Source: Croceibacterium sp. TMG7-5b_MA50
Lineage (GTDB): Bacteria; Pseudomonadota; Alphaproteobacteria; Sphingomonadales; Sphingomonadaceae
DNA: 64,000 nucleotides
Assembly (NCBI RefSeq): GCF_039830145.1
Contig: NZ_CP156082.1
Span: 2,560,001-2,624,000 of the forward strand
Direction: 5' to 3'
Under the pieces are notes generated by a model. The model made no database searches and was not told the DNA's origin. It saw only the letters and a program-made list of their open reading frames with translations. Below are positions 8,948-17,934 of the stretch, one piece after another. The translations under genes were made by a program, and so were the position numbers. Within the stretch, counting starts at the first letter, position 1, and every line of letters begins with the position of its first letter.

Positions 8948-9835
8948 ATGAACACCGAAGCGTGCGACCCCCGCTACCGCGAGCTGGAACAATGGCCGAC
9001 CGCGCAGGCGATTGCCGCCATGTGGGAAGGGCAATTGGCGGCCGTGGCCGCGATCGGCCCGGCCGTGCCCGCGATCGCGGCGGCGGCGGAAGATGCCGCC
9101 ATGCGGCTGGGCCGCCACGATGCGGGCCGGCTGGTCTATGCGGGCGCGGGCACATCCGCCCGGCTGGCGGTGCTCGACGGGACGGAGCTGGGCCCGACCT
9201 TCAGCTGGCCGGCGGCGCGGGTGGCATACCTGCCGGCGGGCGGCATGGCGGCGGTGACGCAGGCGGTCGAGGGGGCGGAGGACGACGTGGCGGCGGCGGG
9301 CGCGGCGGTGGCGGCGGCGCGGATCGGCCCCGTCGACGTGGTGGTTGCGGTCGCCGCCAGCGGCCGCACGCCGTTCACCTGCGCCATTGTGCAGGCCGCG
9401 CGGGCGATGGGCGCGCTGACGATCGCCATCGCCAACAGCCCCGACACTCCGCTGCTGGCCGGTGCCGACCACCCGCTGTGCGCCCCTACCGGGGCGGAGG
9501 TGCTGGCCGGATCGACCCGGATGAAGGCGGGCACCGCGCAGAAGGCGGTGCTGAACCTGCTGTCCACCGCCATCATGCTGCGGCTGGGGCGGGTCCATCG
9601 CGGGCGGATGGTCGCGCTGCGCGTCGCCAATGCCAAGCTGGCGGCGCGCGCCTTGCGGCTGGTGCAGGATCTCGCCGGGCTGGACGCGCGGGAGGCGGAG
9701 CGGGCGCTGGCTCTGGCCGATGGCGACGTGCGCCTGGCGCTGCTGGTCGCCCGCGGCCTCGACCCTGATGGCGCCCGCGCGGCGCTGGCGGAGGCGGAGG
9801 GCGACGTGGGCCGCGTCCTGCGGACCGGCGCATGA
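8948..9835 (+). CDS. murQ: N-acetylmuramic acid 6-phosphate etherase
   Basis: This 295-residue SIS-domain enzyme cleaves the lactyl ether of MurNAc-6-phosphate to give GlcNAc-6-phosphate and D-lactate in the cytoplasm. Visible motifs are YAGAGTSARLAVLDGTEL followed by GPTF (SIS sugar-phosphate loop and catalytic Glu region), AVAASGRTPF, and EVLAGSTRMKAGTAQK, which is diagnostic for MurQ. The family GTSGRLG reads GTSARLA here. AGGAGG precedes ATG 8948. It is the first gene of a six-gene operon; ampG starts within its stop codon (ATGA). Confidence 0.93.
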   Translation: MNTEACDPRYRELEQWPTAQAIAAMWEGQLAAVAAIGPAVPAIAAAAEDAAMRLGRHDAGRLVYAGAGTSARLAVLDGTELGPTFSWPAARVAYLPAGGMAAVTQAVEGAEDDVAAAGAAVAAARIGPVDVVVAVAASGRTPFTCAIVQAARAMGALTIAIANSPDTPLLAGADHPLCAPTGAEVLAGSTRMKAGTAQKAVLNLLSTAIMLRLGRVHRGRMVALRVANAKLAARALRLVQDLAGLDAREAERALALADGDVRLALLVARGLDPDGARAALAEAEGDVGRVLRTGA

Positions 9836-11280
9836 CCACGCTGCCGCGCCGGGTGCTGGCGCTGTACCTGCTGCTGGGCTTTTCCGCCGGGCTGCCGTTC
9901 TACATGTTCAATGCCGTGCTGCTGCTGCGCCTGTCGCGGCACGGGGTGGATATCGTGACGATCGGCTTCTTCGCCTGGATCGCGCTGCTGCCGACCTTCA
10001 AGTTCGCCTGGGCCCCGCTGCTGGAACGCTGGGGCGTGCCGGGCTTCGACGCGTTCTGGGGCCGGCGGCGCGGCTGGATCATGCTGGCGCAGCTGGGCAT
10101 CACGGCCAGCATGGTGGCGATGGCCTTCACCGCAGACGATAGCAGCCTGCCGCTGACCGCCCTGTTCGCCACGCTGCTGGCGTTCTGGACCACCACGCTG
10201 GAGGTCGCCGCCGATGGCTGGCGGATCGAACTGGCCCCCACGGCGGAAGGCCAGGGACCGCTCGTCGCCGCGAATCTGTGGGGATACCGCAGCGCCATGG
10301 TCGCGGCGGGCAGCGGCGCGGTGCTGGTGGCGGCTTGGGCCGACTGGACCGCCGCCTATCTGGTGATCGCCGTGGCGGCCTTTGTGCCCTTCCCCGTGCT
10401 GGCCGCGATGCGAGGGGAGCCGGATGCGCCGATCGGTCGGCTGCCGGCGCTGATCGGCGGGTTGCTGGCGAGCGCGGCGATCCTGCTGGCGAGTGCCGCC
10501 GTCGCCGCGCTGACAGGCGCGGGGCTGCTGCGCGCCGCCACTGCCGCCGGGATCGGCGCGGGCAGCAATATCACGCCGGTCGTGCTGGCGGTGTGCCTGC
10601 TGCCCTTCGTGGCGCTGGCGCTCGCCCTGCCGCGCATCCGCCGCCTGCCGCGCGATGCGGACGAACGGATGAACGGCTGGATCGCCCCCTATGTGGAGCT
10701 GTTCTGGCGGCACGGCTACCGCGTGCTGGTGCTGCTCGCCTTCGTGTCGGTGTATCGCATGGGGGACGTGCTGGCGCTGACCCTGTCGCACCCCTTGTGG
10801 AACGATCGCGGTTACTCGCTGGCGCAGATCGGCGTGGCCGATGGCGTGGTGTCGCTGCTCGCCAGCATGGCCGGCGTCGCGCTGGGCGGCTGGGCGGCGG
10901 CGCGGTTGCGGCTGGGCCTGGCGCTGCTGCTGGGCGCGATCGTGGCGGGCTTGGCGAATTTCGGCTTCGTCTGGCAGACATGGCAGCCGCCCGCCGGCTG
11001 GGTGCTGTATCTGGTGGCGGCGGCGGACCAGTTCGGCAACGGCATGGCCGGCGCGGTGTTCGTGGTGTTCCTGTCGCTGCAGGTCAGCGCGAAGTACCCG
11101 GCGGCGCAATACGCCTTCCTGTCGGGTTTCGCCTTCCTGCTGCCGCGCCTGCTGGCGGGCGCATCGGGCGCGATCAGCCAGAGCATCGGCTATGACGGGT
11201 TCTTCGCGCTGGCGGGCGGTGTCACGCTGGCGGCGGTCCTGTTCCTGCCGTTCCTCCATACCGGTAGGCAGGTCGAATGA
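9832..11280 (+). CDS. ampG: AmpG-like muropeptide permease (MFS)
   Basis: This 482-residue polytopic MFS protein has about twelve to fourteen helices. The N-terminal LYLLLGFSAGLPFYMFNAVL, the KFAWAPLLERW segment and FWGRRRGWIM match AmpG permeases, which import anhydro-muropeptides from the periplasm. Translation is coupled to murQ through an ATGA overlap, and the next gene is coupled the same way, so muropeptide import and MurNAc-6P cleavage are made together. The exact substrate (disaccharide peptide or free sugar) is not decided by sequence. Confidence 0.85.
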   Translation: MTTLPRRVLALYLLLGFSAGLPFYMFNAVLLLRLSRHGVDIVTIGFFAWIALLPTFKFAWAPLLERWGVPGFDAFWGRRRGWIMLAQLGITASMVAMAFTADDSSLPLTALFATLLAFWTTTLEVAADGWRIELAPTAEGQGPLVAANLWGYRSAMVAAGSGAVLVAAWADWTAAYLVIAVAAFVPFPVLAAMRGEPDAPIGRLPALIGGLLASAAILLASAAVAALTGAGLLRAATAAGIGAGSNITPVVLAVCLLPFVALALALPRIRRLPRDADERMNGWIAPYVELFWRHGYRVLVLLAFVSVYRMGDVLALTLSHPLWNDRGYSLAQIGVADGVVSLLASMAGVALGGWAAARLRLGLALLLGAIVAGLANFGFVWQTWQPPAGWVLYLVAAADQFGNGMAGAVFVVFLSLQVSAKYPAAQYAFLSGFAFLLPRLLAGASGAISQSIGYDGFFALAGGVTLAAVLFLPFLHTGRQVE

Positions 11281-12302
11281 TGGAGCAGGTGGTGGAGGCC
11301 GGCTTCGCCCCGGCGGCGGCGCGGGTGGCGGCAGGCCGCATTCCCGGCGCGGTGCTGGGGGTGGTGACGGCGGATGGCGCGAAGGCGGTTCGGCTGGCTG
11401 GCATGGCCGCGCTGGAGCCGGTGCCGGAGGTCCTGACCCGCGATCACTGGTTCGATCTCGCCAGCGTCAGCAAGGTGATCGCCACGACCACGATGGTGCT
11501 GCACCTGGCGGAGCAATGGCAGCTCGACCTCGACCGCCCGCTGACCGACGCCATTCCCGATCTGCGGCAATATGACGTGGCGAACGCGGCGGAGCGCCGG
11601 CTGACCTTCCGCGATTGCCTGGCGCACCGCACGCATCTGCCCGCGGTGGAGCCGATCTACACCTATGGCGATGATCCCGCACGGCTGCGCGCCTTCGTGC
11701 TGCAGCGCGAATGGCGTGCCGGTCCGGCGGTCTATTCCGACATCAACTTCATCCTGCTGGGCATCGCGGTGGAGCGGATCACCGGCGCGCCCCTGAGCGA
11801 CTGGCCGCTGGGGGCGGGTCTGCAATACGGCCCCGTCACGGCACCCGCCGTCGCCACCGAACATTGCCATTGGCGCGGGCGGGTGATGCGGGGCGAGGTG
11901 CATGACGAGAACGCCTGGGCGCTGGGCGGCGCGCCGGGCCATGCCGGGCTGTTCGGCACGGTGGACGGTGTGCTGGACTGGGCGGCGGCGCTGCTGCGCG
12001 GGGAGGTGCTGGGACCGGAAGGGCAGGCGGCGATCCGCACGCCCGTCCACGGTGATCGAACCTGCGGCTGGGAACGCGCCTTTTCCGGCTGGCACGGCGG
12101 CGAGGCGTGCAGTGCGGAGACGATCGGCCATACCGGCTTCACCGGCACCGGCCTGTGGATCGACTGGCAGCGCGGCCTCGCCTGGACGCTGCTGACCAAC
12201 CGCGTGCACCCCACGCGCCATGCCGACAGCGGCATCTTCGACCTCAGGCCTGCCGTGGGTGACGCGGTGGTGCGGGCGTTTGACCAGCCGTTGGGGGCAT
12301 AG
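11277..12302 (+). CDS. class C beta-lactamase-fold serine hydrolase
   Basis: This 341-residue penicillin-binding-type hydrolase has SVSK (Ser63/Lys66), a YSD motif (Tyr154) and HTG in place of the usual KTG late in the chain. No signal peptide is present, which argues against a periplasmic AmpC-type resistance enzyme. Lying between ampG and a peptidase gene with a 4-nt overlap, it more likely acts in the cytoplasm on imported peptidoglycan peptides or esters. That role is inference; no substrate can be read from the sequence. Confidence 0.78.
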   Translation: MMEQVVEAGFAPAAARVAAGRIPGAVLGVVTADGAKAVRLAGMAALEPVPEVLTRDHWFDLASVSKVIATTTMVLHLAEQWQLDLDRPLTDAIPDLRQYDVANAAERRLTFRDCLAHRTHLPAVEPIYTYGDDPARLRAFVLQREWRAGPAVYSDINFILLGIAVERITGAPLSDWPLGAGLQYGPVTAPAVATEHCHWRGRVMRGEVHDENAWALGGAPGHAGLFGTVDGVLDWAAALLRGEVLGPEGQAAIRTPVHGDRTCGWERAFSGWHGGEACSAETIGHTGFTGTGLWIDWQRGLAWTLLTNRVHPTRHADSGIFDLRPAVGDAVVRAFDQPLGA

Positions 12303-12357
12303 CCCGATGGCATGGCGCGCTTGCACCGGGCGTCCCTCGCCCTAGTCTGCGGCGCCG

Positions 12358-14403
12358 ATGCGTTCCTTCCTGCTGCTCCTCGCCGCCGTGCTGCTGTCGC
12401 CGGCCCACGCCCTTGCGCAGAGTTCCGCTGAAGCCGCCGCCACCGATCTGCTGGCCCGGCACATGGCCGCGCCGTTTGCCGGCGGTCTGGTCGGCGCGGA
12501 CGACGCGCCGGTCTTCGCCTGGGTGGAGAACCGGGGCGGCGCGCGCAACGTGCTGGTGGCGACACCCGGGCAGGCGGCGCGCGCGGTGACCGCCTATACC
12601 GGGGACGAGGGGATCGAGATTTCGGGCGTGGCGCTCAGTCCCGATGGCCGGCGCGTCGCCTTCGTGCGCGGGGGCGATGCGGAATGGCCGGGGCGCAGCG
12701 CGCCCAATACCGGCCTGTTGCCGATCGCGCCGCGCCCCACCGTCTGGCTGGTGCCGGCCGCCGGGGGCGATCCGGTGCGGCTGGGCGAGGGCCATGCACC
12801 CGTGTTCAGCGCCGATGGCCGACAGGTGGCGTGGGCCAGCGGCGGGACGGCGTGGCTGCATGATGGCGCGGAGGCACGACGGATCGCGCAACTGCCAGGC
12901 AGCGTGGACGACCTGTCCTTCAGCCCCGACGGAACCCGCCTGCTGCTGCGCGATGTCCGTGGCGGGCACGCGCTGGTCGGCGTGCTGCCGCTGGATGCCG
13001 GCTCGCTGAACGGGGGGCCGCTGGTCTATGCGACGGCGGCGCTGGCGTACCAGGGTGATCCGGTGTGGTCGCCCGATGGCCGGCACTTCGCCTTTATCCA
13101 GTTCCGTGAGCCACCCGGCGACGATCCGAGCGCGGCCGGCTGGTGGTCCGTCCGCGTCGCCGATGCCGCCACCGGCGCGGTGCGGACCGTCTGGTCGGCG
13201 GCGGGCGGCGAAGGCGCGCGGTTCTACGGCACGCGCGGGCAGAACCTGTACTGGACCGCGAATGGCACGCTGCTATTCTCGTCGGAGGCGAGCGGCTTCC
13301 TGCATGTGCTGGCGGTACCGGCGGCGGGCGGGACGGCGCGAGACCTGACGCCTGATGCCGGCGAGGTGGAGCATTTCCTGCCCGCCGCCGACGCCCTGAT
13401 CTATAGCGCGGGCGGTGGCGATCCCGACGGGCGGCAGGTGTGGCGCGTGCCGCTGACGGGCGGCACGGCACGGCGAATGACCCCGCCGGAGCAGCTCGCC
13501 TTCATGCCCGTGGCGGGCGGCGACACGCTGGCAGCCCTGGCCGCCGACTGGGACAGCCCGGTCCATCCCGTGCTGGTGGAGGGCATGGCGCCGCTTTCCG
13601 CCGCGTTGGACCTGCCGGCCATGGTGGAGCCGGAGATCGTCACCTACGAGGCGGCCGATGGCGTCGCCGTCCATGCGCAATTGTTCCGCGCGGCAGGCGA
13701 GGGACAGCGCCCGGCGCTGGTGTTCGTGCATGGCGGTCCGCGGCGGCAGATGCTGCCGGGCTTCCACCCGTATTACTATTACCACAACGCCTACCTGATG
13801 AACCAGGCGCTGGCCCGTGCCGGGTACCACGTCCTGTCGGTCAATTATCGCAGCGGCACCAATTATGGCCGCGCTTTCCGGGAGGCGCCGGAGACCGGGC
13901 GCGGCGGCGCAGCCGAGTACCGCGACGTGCTGGCCGGTGGGCGCTGGCTGGGGGCGCAGGGCTTCGTCGACCCCGACAGGATCGGCATCTGGGGCGGCAG
14001 CTGGGGCGGGTACCTGACCGCGCTGGCCCTGGCGCGCGACAGCGACCTGTTCGCCGCCGGGGTGGACCTGCACGGCGTCCACACCCTGCTGCGTCCCGCG
14101 CCGACCGATGTCGCGCCGGCAGAGGCGGAGCGGGCGCGGCAATTGCAGTGGGACAGTTCGCCGATGGCGGCGCTCGACCGCTGGCGCTCCCCCGTGCTGC
14201 TGGTCCATGGCGATGACGATGCCAACGTGCCGTTCAGCCAGTCGCTGCTGCTGGCGCGCGAGCTGCACGCGCGCGGCGTGCCGTTCGAGGAGCTGGCCTG
14301 GCCGAACGAGCGGCACGACTTCTTCCGCAACGATCACTGGCTGGCGACCTATCGCGCCAGCATCGACTTCCTGGACCGGCATCTGAAAGGGCCCGCACGG
14401 TGA
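12358..14403 (+). CDS. prolyl oligopeptidase-family (S9) exported peptidase
   Basis: The protein has 681 residues with a signal peptide (MRSFLLLLAAVLLSPAHALAQ). Residues about 40-420 form a WD-like propeller with several SPDG repeats. The C-terminal alpha/beta hydrolase domain has Ser548 in GGSWGGY, an Asp in GDDDANVPF (619-621) and His653 in ERHDFF. S9 enzymes cleave short peptides after Pro or other residues, and some act on acyl-amino acids. It lies 55 nt after the serine hydrolase and overlaps the amidohydrolase start, so it belongs to the operon and probably trims peptides in the periplasm. Confidence 0.87.
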   Translation: MRSFLLLLAAVLLSPAHALAQSSAEAAATDLLARHMAAPFAGGLVGADDAPVFAWVENRGGARNVLVATPGQAARAVTAYTGDEGIEISGVALSPDGRRVAFVRGGDAEWPGRSAPNTGLLPIAPRPTVWLVPAAGGDPVRLGEGHAPVFSADGRQVAWASGGTAWLHDGAEARRIAQLPGSVDDLSFSPDGTRLLLRDVRGGHALVGVLPLDAGSLNGGPLVYATAALAYQGDPVWSPDGRHFAFIQFREPPGDDPSAAGWWSVRVADAATGAVRTVWSAAGGEGARFYGTRGQNLYWTANGTLLFSSEASGFLHVLAVPAAGGTARDLTPDAGEVEHFLPAADALIYSAGGGDPDGRQVWRVPLTGGTARRMTPPEQLAFMPVAGGDTLAALAADWDSPVHPVLVEGMAPLSAALDLPAMVEPEIVTYEAADGVAVHAQLFRAAGEGQRPALVFVHGGPRRQMLPGFHPYYYYHNAYLMNQALARAGYHVLSVNYRSGTNYGRAFREAPETGRGGAAEYRDVLAGGRWLGAQGFVDPDRIGIWGGSWGGYLTALALARDSDLFAAGVDLHGVHTLLRPAPTDVAPAEAERARQLQWDSSPMAALDRWRSPVLLVHGDDDANVPFSQSLLLARELHARGVPFEELAWPNERHDFFRNDHWLATYRASIDFLDRHLKGPAR

Positions 14404-16238
14404 GGCTGCTGGCCGCCCTGCTGCTGCTGATGCCGGTGCCAGCGCTGGCACAGACGGTGCTGATCCGCGATGCGCGCGTGTTCGACGGGACCGGTACGCC
14501 CGCCTACCCGGCGGATGTGCTGGTGCAGGATGGGCGGATCGCGGCGGTCGGCCCGGACCTCGACCGGCCCCGCGGAGCCGTGCTGGTGCGGGCGCGGGGC
14601 ATGACGCTGATCCCCGGCCTGCACGATCTGCACACCCACCTGCGCGCCAGCGGGCATGGCGGGCCGGAGGATATGGGCAAGGCGTGGCTCGCCCATCTGC
14701 TGAACGGCGTCACCACGGTGAACGATTATTCCGTCAGCGGGGAGATGATCGGCCCCATCCGCGCGCTGACCGCCCGGTCGGGCGCGAACGGGCAGATGTG
14801 GGCGCCGCACCTGAACCTGGCGGTGCGCACCGGCGTGCCGGGCGGGCATGGCACGGAATATGGCTGGGGCGACGCCTTCACGCTGAAGGCCGCGACCGCG
14901 CGCGCCGCGCACCGGGCGATGGAACGCGCGCTGCCCTACAAGCCCGACGTCATCAAGGCGTTCACCGATGGCTGGCGCTATGGCCGGGGCAATGACCTCA
15001 ACGACATGAATGTGGAGACATTGGCGGCGATGGTCGCCGATGCCCATGCGGCGGGCGTGCCGGTGGTGACGCATACCGTCACCTATGGCGGGGCCATGGA
15101 TGTGGCGCGCGCCGGGGCCGATGCGGTGGTGCATGGCGTGGCGGACGTGCCGGTGGACGACGCGCTGATCGACGCCTTCCGGCAGCACGGCACCGCCTAT
15201 GTCGCCACGCTGGCAGTGTACGAGCCGCAGGCGGTGCGGCGGTTCGATCCTGCCGAGTGGGCGGGCCTGCCACCGGCCGCAAGGGCGCGGGAGGAACGCG
15301 CCCGCCGCGCGGCGCAGCCGGCGGCGGGGGTCATCTCCGCTGCCAATGCCCATCGCTGGCAGGTGCTGGGCGCCAACATGGCCGCGATCCGCGCCGCCGG
15401 CATTCCGGCGGGGATCGGCACCGATGCCGGGATCGGCGGGGTCTATCACGGCCAGTCCGCCGTGCGCGAGGTGGCCCTGCTGGTTGAACGCGGCGGCTAT
15501 TCCGCAGGCGAGGCGCTGGTCGCCGCCACCGCCACCAGCGCCGCGATCATGGGCCAGGCGGACGGGCACGGCACCATCGCGCCGGGCATGCGCGCGGACC
15601 TGGTGCTGGTGGATGGCCGGCCCGATCAGGACATCGCCGACCTGTGGCACACGAAGCGCGTGTGGCTGTCCGGCAGGGAGGTGCCGCTGACGCGGTTGCG
15701 CCGGCAGCTGGAGGACACGGCCATGACGCCCATGCCGGTCGTCGCCATGACCGGCCCGATCTGGACGCAGGCGCGCAGCGACGGCCGCACCGATCTCGGC
15801 ACGCTGCCGGTCGATGCCAGCGAGGCGGGCGCGGATCACAGCCGCATCGCGCTGCACCAGCCCGGCACCGATGGGGCGGACGGCGTGTTCATGATGGCGC
15901 AGTTCGGCGCCGCGCCACAGCCTTACGCGCAGGCGGTGGTGCCGCTGACGCCGGGCGCGGTGGCGCTGGCCGATGCGAGCGGGTTCGCCGGCATCGCCTT
16001 CACCGCCAGCGGCGCGGGCGAGTATCGGCTGCTGCTGGAAACCTATGGCGCGAATGGCGGCGACTGGCCGGCGGCCACGTTCACCGCGGGGGCGCAGGCG
16101 GCGGAGGTGCGGCTGCCGTTCAGCGCCTTCGCCAAGGCGCCCGACCTCGACGCGCTGCGGGCGTTGCGCTTCCAGTTGAACGGGCAGCCGGGCGGGACCG
16201 CGTGGCTGGAGCTGGACGATCTGAGATTCTACCGCTGA
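14400..16238 (+). CDS. exported amidohydrolase with C-terminal CIA30-like domain
   Basis: The protein has 612 residues and a signal peptide ending PALAQ. The metal-dependent hydrolase barrel shows HDLHTH (His78, His80), VIKAF (likely carboxylated Lys), THTVTYGG, VVHGVAD and GTDAG, the ordered ligands of the imidazolonepropionase/prolidase-like amidohydrolase group. Residues about 455-612 resemble the CIA30 / galactose-binding fold (LPFSAFAK, LRFQLNG, LELDDLRFYR). A GTG start at 14400 overlaps the S9 stop (GTGA). A di- or acyl-peptide substrate is likely; the CIA30-like tail may bind carbohydrate. Both are inferences. Confidence 0.83.
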   Translation: MRLLAALLLLMPVPALAQTVLIRDARVFDGTGTPAYPADVLVQDGRIAAVGPDLDRPRGAVLVRARGMTLIPGLHDLHTHLRASGHGGPEDMGKAWLAHLLNGVTTVNDYSVSGEMIGPIRALTARSGANGQMWAPHLNLAVRTGVPGGHGTEYGWGDAFTLKAATARAAHRAMERALPYKPDVIKAFTDGWRYGRGNDLNDMNVETLAAMVADAHAAGVPVVTHTVTYGGAMDVARAGADAVVHGVADVPVDDALIDAFRQHGTAYVATLAVYEPQAVRRFDPAEWAGLPPAARAREERARRAAQPAAGVISAANAHRWQVLGANMAAIRAAGIPAGIGTDAGIGGVYHGQSAVREVALLVERGGYSAGEALVAATATSAAIMGQADGHGTIAPGMRADLVLVDGRPDQDIADLWHTKRVWLSGREVPLTRLRRQLEDTAMTPMPVVAMTGPIWTQARSDGRTDLGTLPVDASEAGADHSRIALHQPGTDGADGVFMMAQFGAAPQPYAQAVVPLTPGAVALADASGFAGIAFTASGAGEYRLLLETYGANGGDWPAATFTAGAQAAEVRLPFSAFAKAPDLDALRALRFQLNGQPGGTAWLELDDLRFYR

Positions 16239-17659
16239 TGCGCCGGTTGCTGCTGGTCGCCGCGTTGCTGCCGCTGCCGGCGCTGGCGCAGGCACCCCTG
16301 ACGCAGGAGGTGGCGGCGATCCTGGGGGAGGCGCCCGCCGGCACCCGCTTTGGCCTGCTGGTGGAGACGCAGGCGGGGGAGGAGATCGTGGCGGTGTCGC
16401 CCGATAACCGGTTCGTGCCGGCATCCAACACCAAGCTGTTCACCACGCTGGGCGCCTATCCCGTGCTGGCGGAGCTGCAGGCGGCGGCGCGGGGCACGGC
16501 GGTGCGGCTGGTGCCCGCCGGCGACGGCATGGTGGACGTGGTGCTGGTGGGCCATGGCGATCCAGCGCTGTCCAGTGCGCCCGGTTGCACCGTGCAATGC
16601 CTCACCACCCTGGCCGATGCGGTGGCCGGGGAGATGGACGGCGCAACGCGGCGAGTGCGCCATGTGGTGGGTGACGACAGCTGGTACCCGGACGAGCGGT
16701 GGCCTTCCGGCATGAGCTGGAACAATATCCCCAGCCGTTCCGGCACCGCGACCAGCGCGCTGACGCTGGACGACAACGAGGCGTTGCTGACCATCACACC
16801 CGGCGCGGCGGGCGAGGCGGCGACCGTCGAGGGCAGCGGGTACTACACGATCGACAACCGCGTGCGGACGGTGCCGGGCAGCGCGGAGGCGGTGGCGTTC
16901 GAGCGCCTGCCGTTCGACCGGGTGTTGCGGCTGAGCGGTACGATCGGTGCCGAAAGCGGCCCGGTCACGCTGCGCGGCGGGATCGACGATCCGGCGCATC
17001 ATGCCGCCTGGCACCTCGCCCGCCTGCTGCGCCAGCGCGGCGTGGCGATCGCGGGGGAGGTGCAGGCGCGGCACCTGCCGGCGGAGGCGGCGGACGCGCA
17101 GGCGCCGGAAGAAGCATCGCTGCTGGAACTGCCGGCATCCCCCGTGACGGAGGATGTGGTGGTCATCAACAAGGTCAGCCAAAACCTCCATGCCGAATTG
17201 CTGCTGCGTCGGCTGGGCCGGCTGGCGGCCAGCGGGTCGGTGGCGGACGGGCAGGCTGCGCTGCATGCCACACTGGACGAGCCAGCTAAGGGTGCCGGCT
17301 GGTACCTGGCCGACGGGTCCGGCATGTCGAACTACAACCGGGTCACGCCGCGCGCCGTCGTGGCGCTGCTGCACTGGGCGGGGGCGCAGCCCTGGGGGGA
17401 GGCGTGGCGGGCCAGCCTGCCGGTCGCGGGGCAGGACGGCACCTTGCGCAGCCGCTTCGCCGCAACGCCGCTGGCCGGGCGGCTGTGGGCCAAGACCGGA
17501 TCGCTGAACGCCGCGCGCGCGCTCAGTGGCACGATGCAGGCGGCGAGTGGGCGGGTGCTGGTGTTCTCAGCCTTCGCCAACGACATGCCGCCAGGCGGCG
17601 ACGCGGCGGCGACCGCCGTGCTGGACCGCGCGCTGCTGGCGATCGCCGCCGCGAACTGA
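16238..17659 (+). CDS. dacB: D-alanyl-D-alanine carboxypeptidase/endopeptidase (PBP4 type)
   Basis: The protein has 473 residues with a signal peptide ending PALAQA. The three penicilloyl-transferase motifs are intact: SNTK (Ser63/Lys66), SGMSNYN (SxN) and AKTGS (KTG). A PBP4-type insertion lies between motifs 1 and 2, including SWNNIPS near Trp-rich 160. It trims D-Ala from stem peptides or opens D-Ala-mDAP cross-links in the periplasm, releasing material the upstream permease could import. The start overlaps the amidohydrolase stop (TGATG), making it the last gene of the murQ operon. Confidence 0.9.
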   Translation: MRRLLLVAALLPLPALAQAPLTQEVAAILGEAPAGTRFGLLVETQAGEEIVAVSPDNRFVPASNTKLFTTLGAYPVLAELQAAARGTAVRLVPAGDGMVDVVLVGHGDPALSSAPGCTVQCLTTLADAVAGEMDGATRRVRHVVGDDSWYPDERWPSGMSWNNIPSRSGTATSALTLDDNEALLTITPGAAGEAATVEGSGYYTIDNRVRTVPGSAEAVAFERLPFDRVLRLSGTIGAESGPVTLRGGIDDPAHHAAWHLARLLRQRGVAIAGEVQARHLPAEAADAQAPEEASLLELPASPVTEDVVVINKVSQNLHAELLLRRLGRLAASGSVADGQAALHATLDEPAKGAGWYLADGSGMSNYNRVTPRAVVALLHWAGAQPWGEAWRASLPVAGQDGTLRSRFAATPLAGRLWAKTGSLNAARALSGTMQAASGRVLVFSAFANDMPPGGDAAATAVLDRALLAIAAAN

Positions 17660-17779
17660 CCGTTCCGCTCCTGCGTATCATAGCGGGGGGTTATGGCATG
17701 GCCCGCCGCTCGCCCGAGCGACGTTGAACTTTATGCGCAGGGTTTATGGCTCATCCCGCCATCACGCCCGGCGGTTCTA

Positions 17780-17807
17780 TTGACGGACCCCGCCTGCCCT
17801 GTAACTT
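17780..17807 (+). promoter_or_regulatory. candidate promoter for the TonB-dependent receptor gene
   Basis: TTGACG, a 16-base spacer and TAACTT lie about 130 bases upstream of the receptor start in a 275-base gap that otherwise shows no gene. The match is modest. Confidence 0.3.
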
Positions 17808-17934
17808 TCCGGTAACGAAGCGGGGCATCCGGCGGCGATCCGGGGCAGGTCGGGCCGCTTTCGCGCAAGAAATCGGACCGCCCGCCATGCGCATCATCAG
17901 GGAGATGCCCGGCGGGACAACAGGGGACTTACCA

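Noticed and set aside
9832-12302. ampG plus class C enzyme as an inducible AmpC resistance locus
   Set aside because: No signal peptide on the serine hydrolase, HTG in place of KTG, and no adjacent ampR; embedded in a murein-recycling operon.
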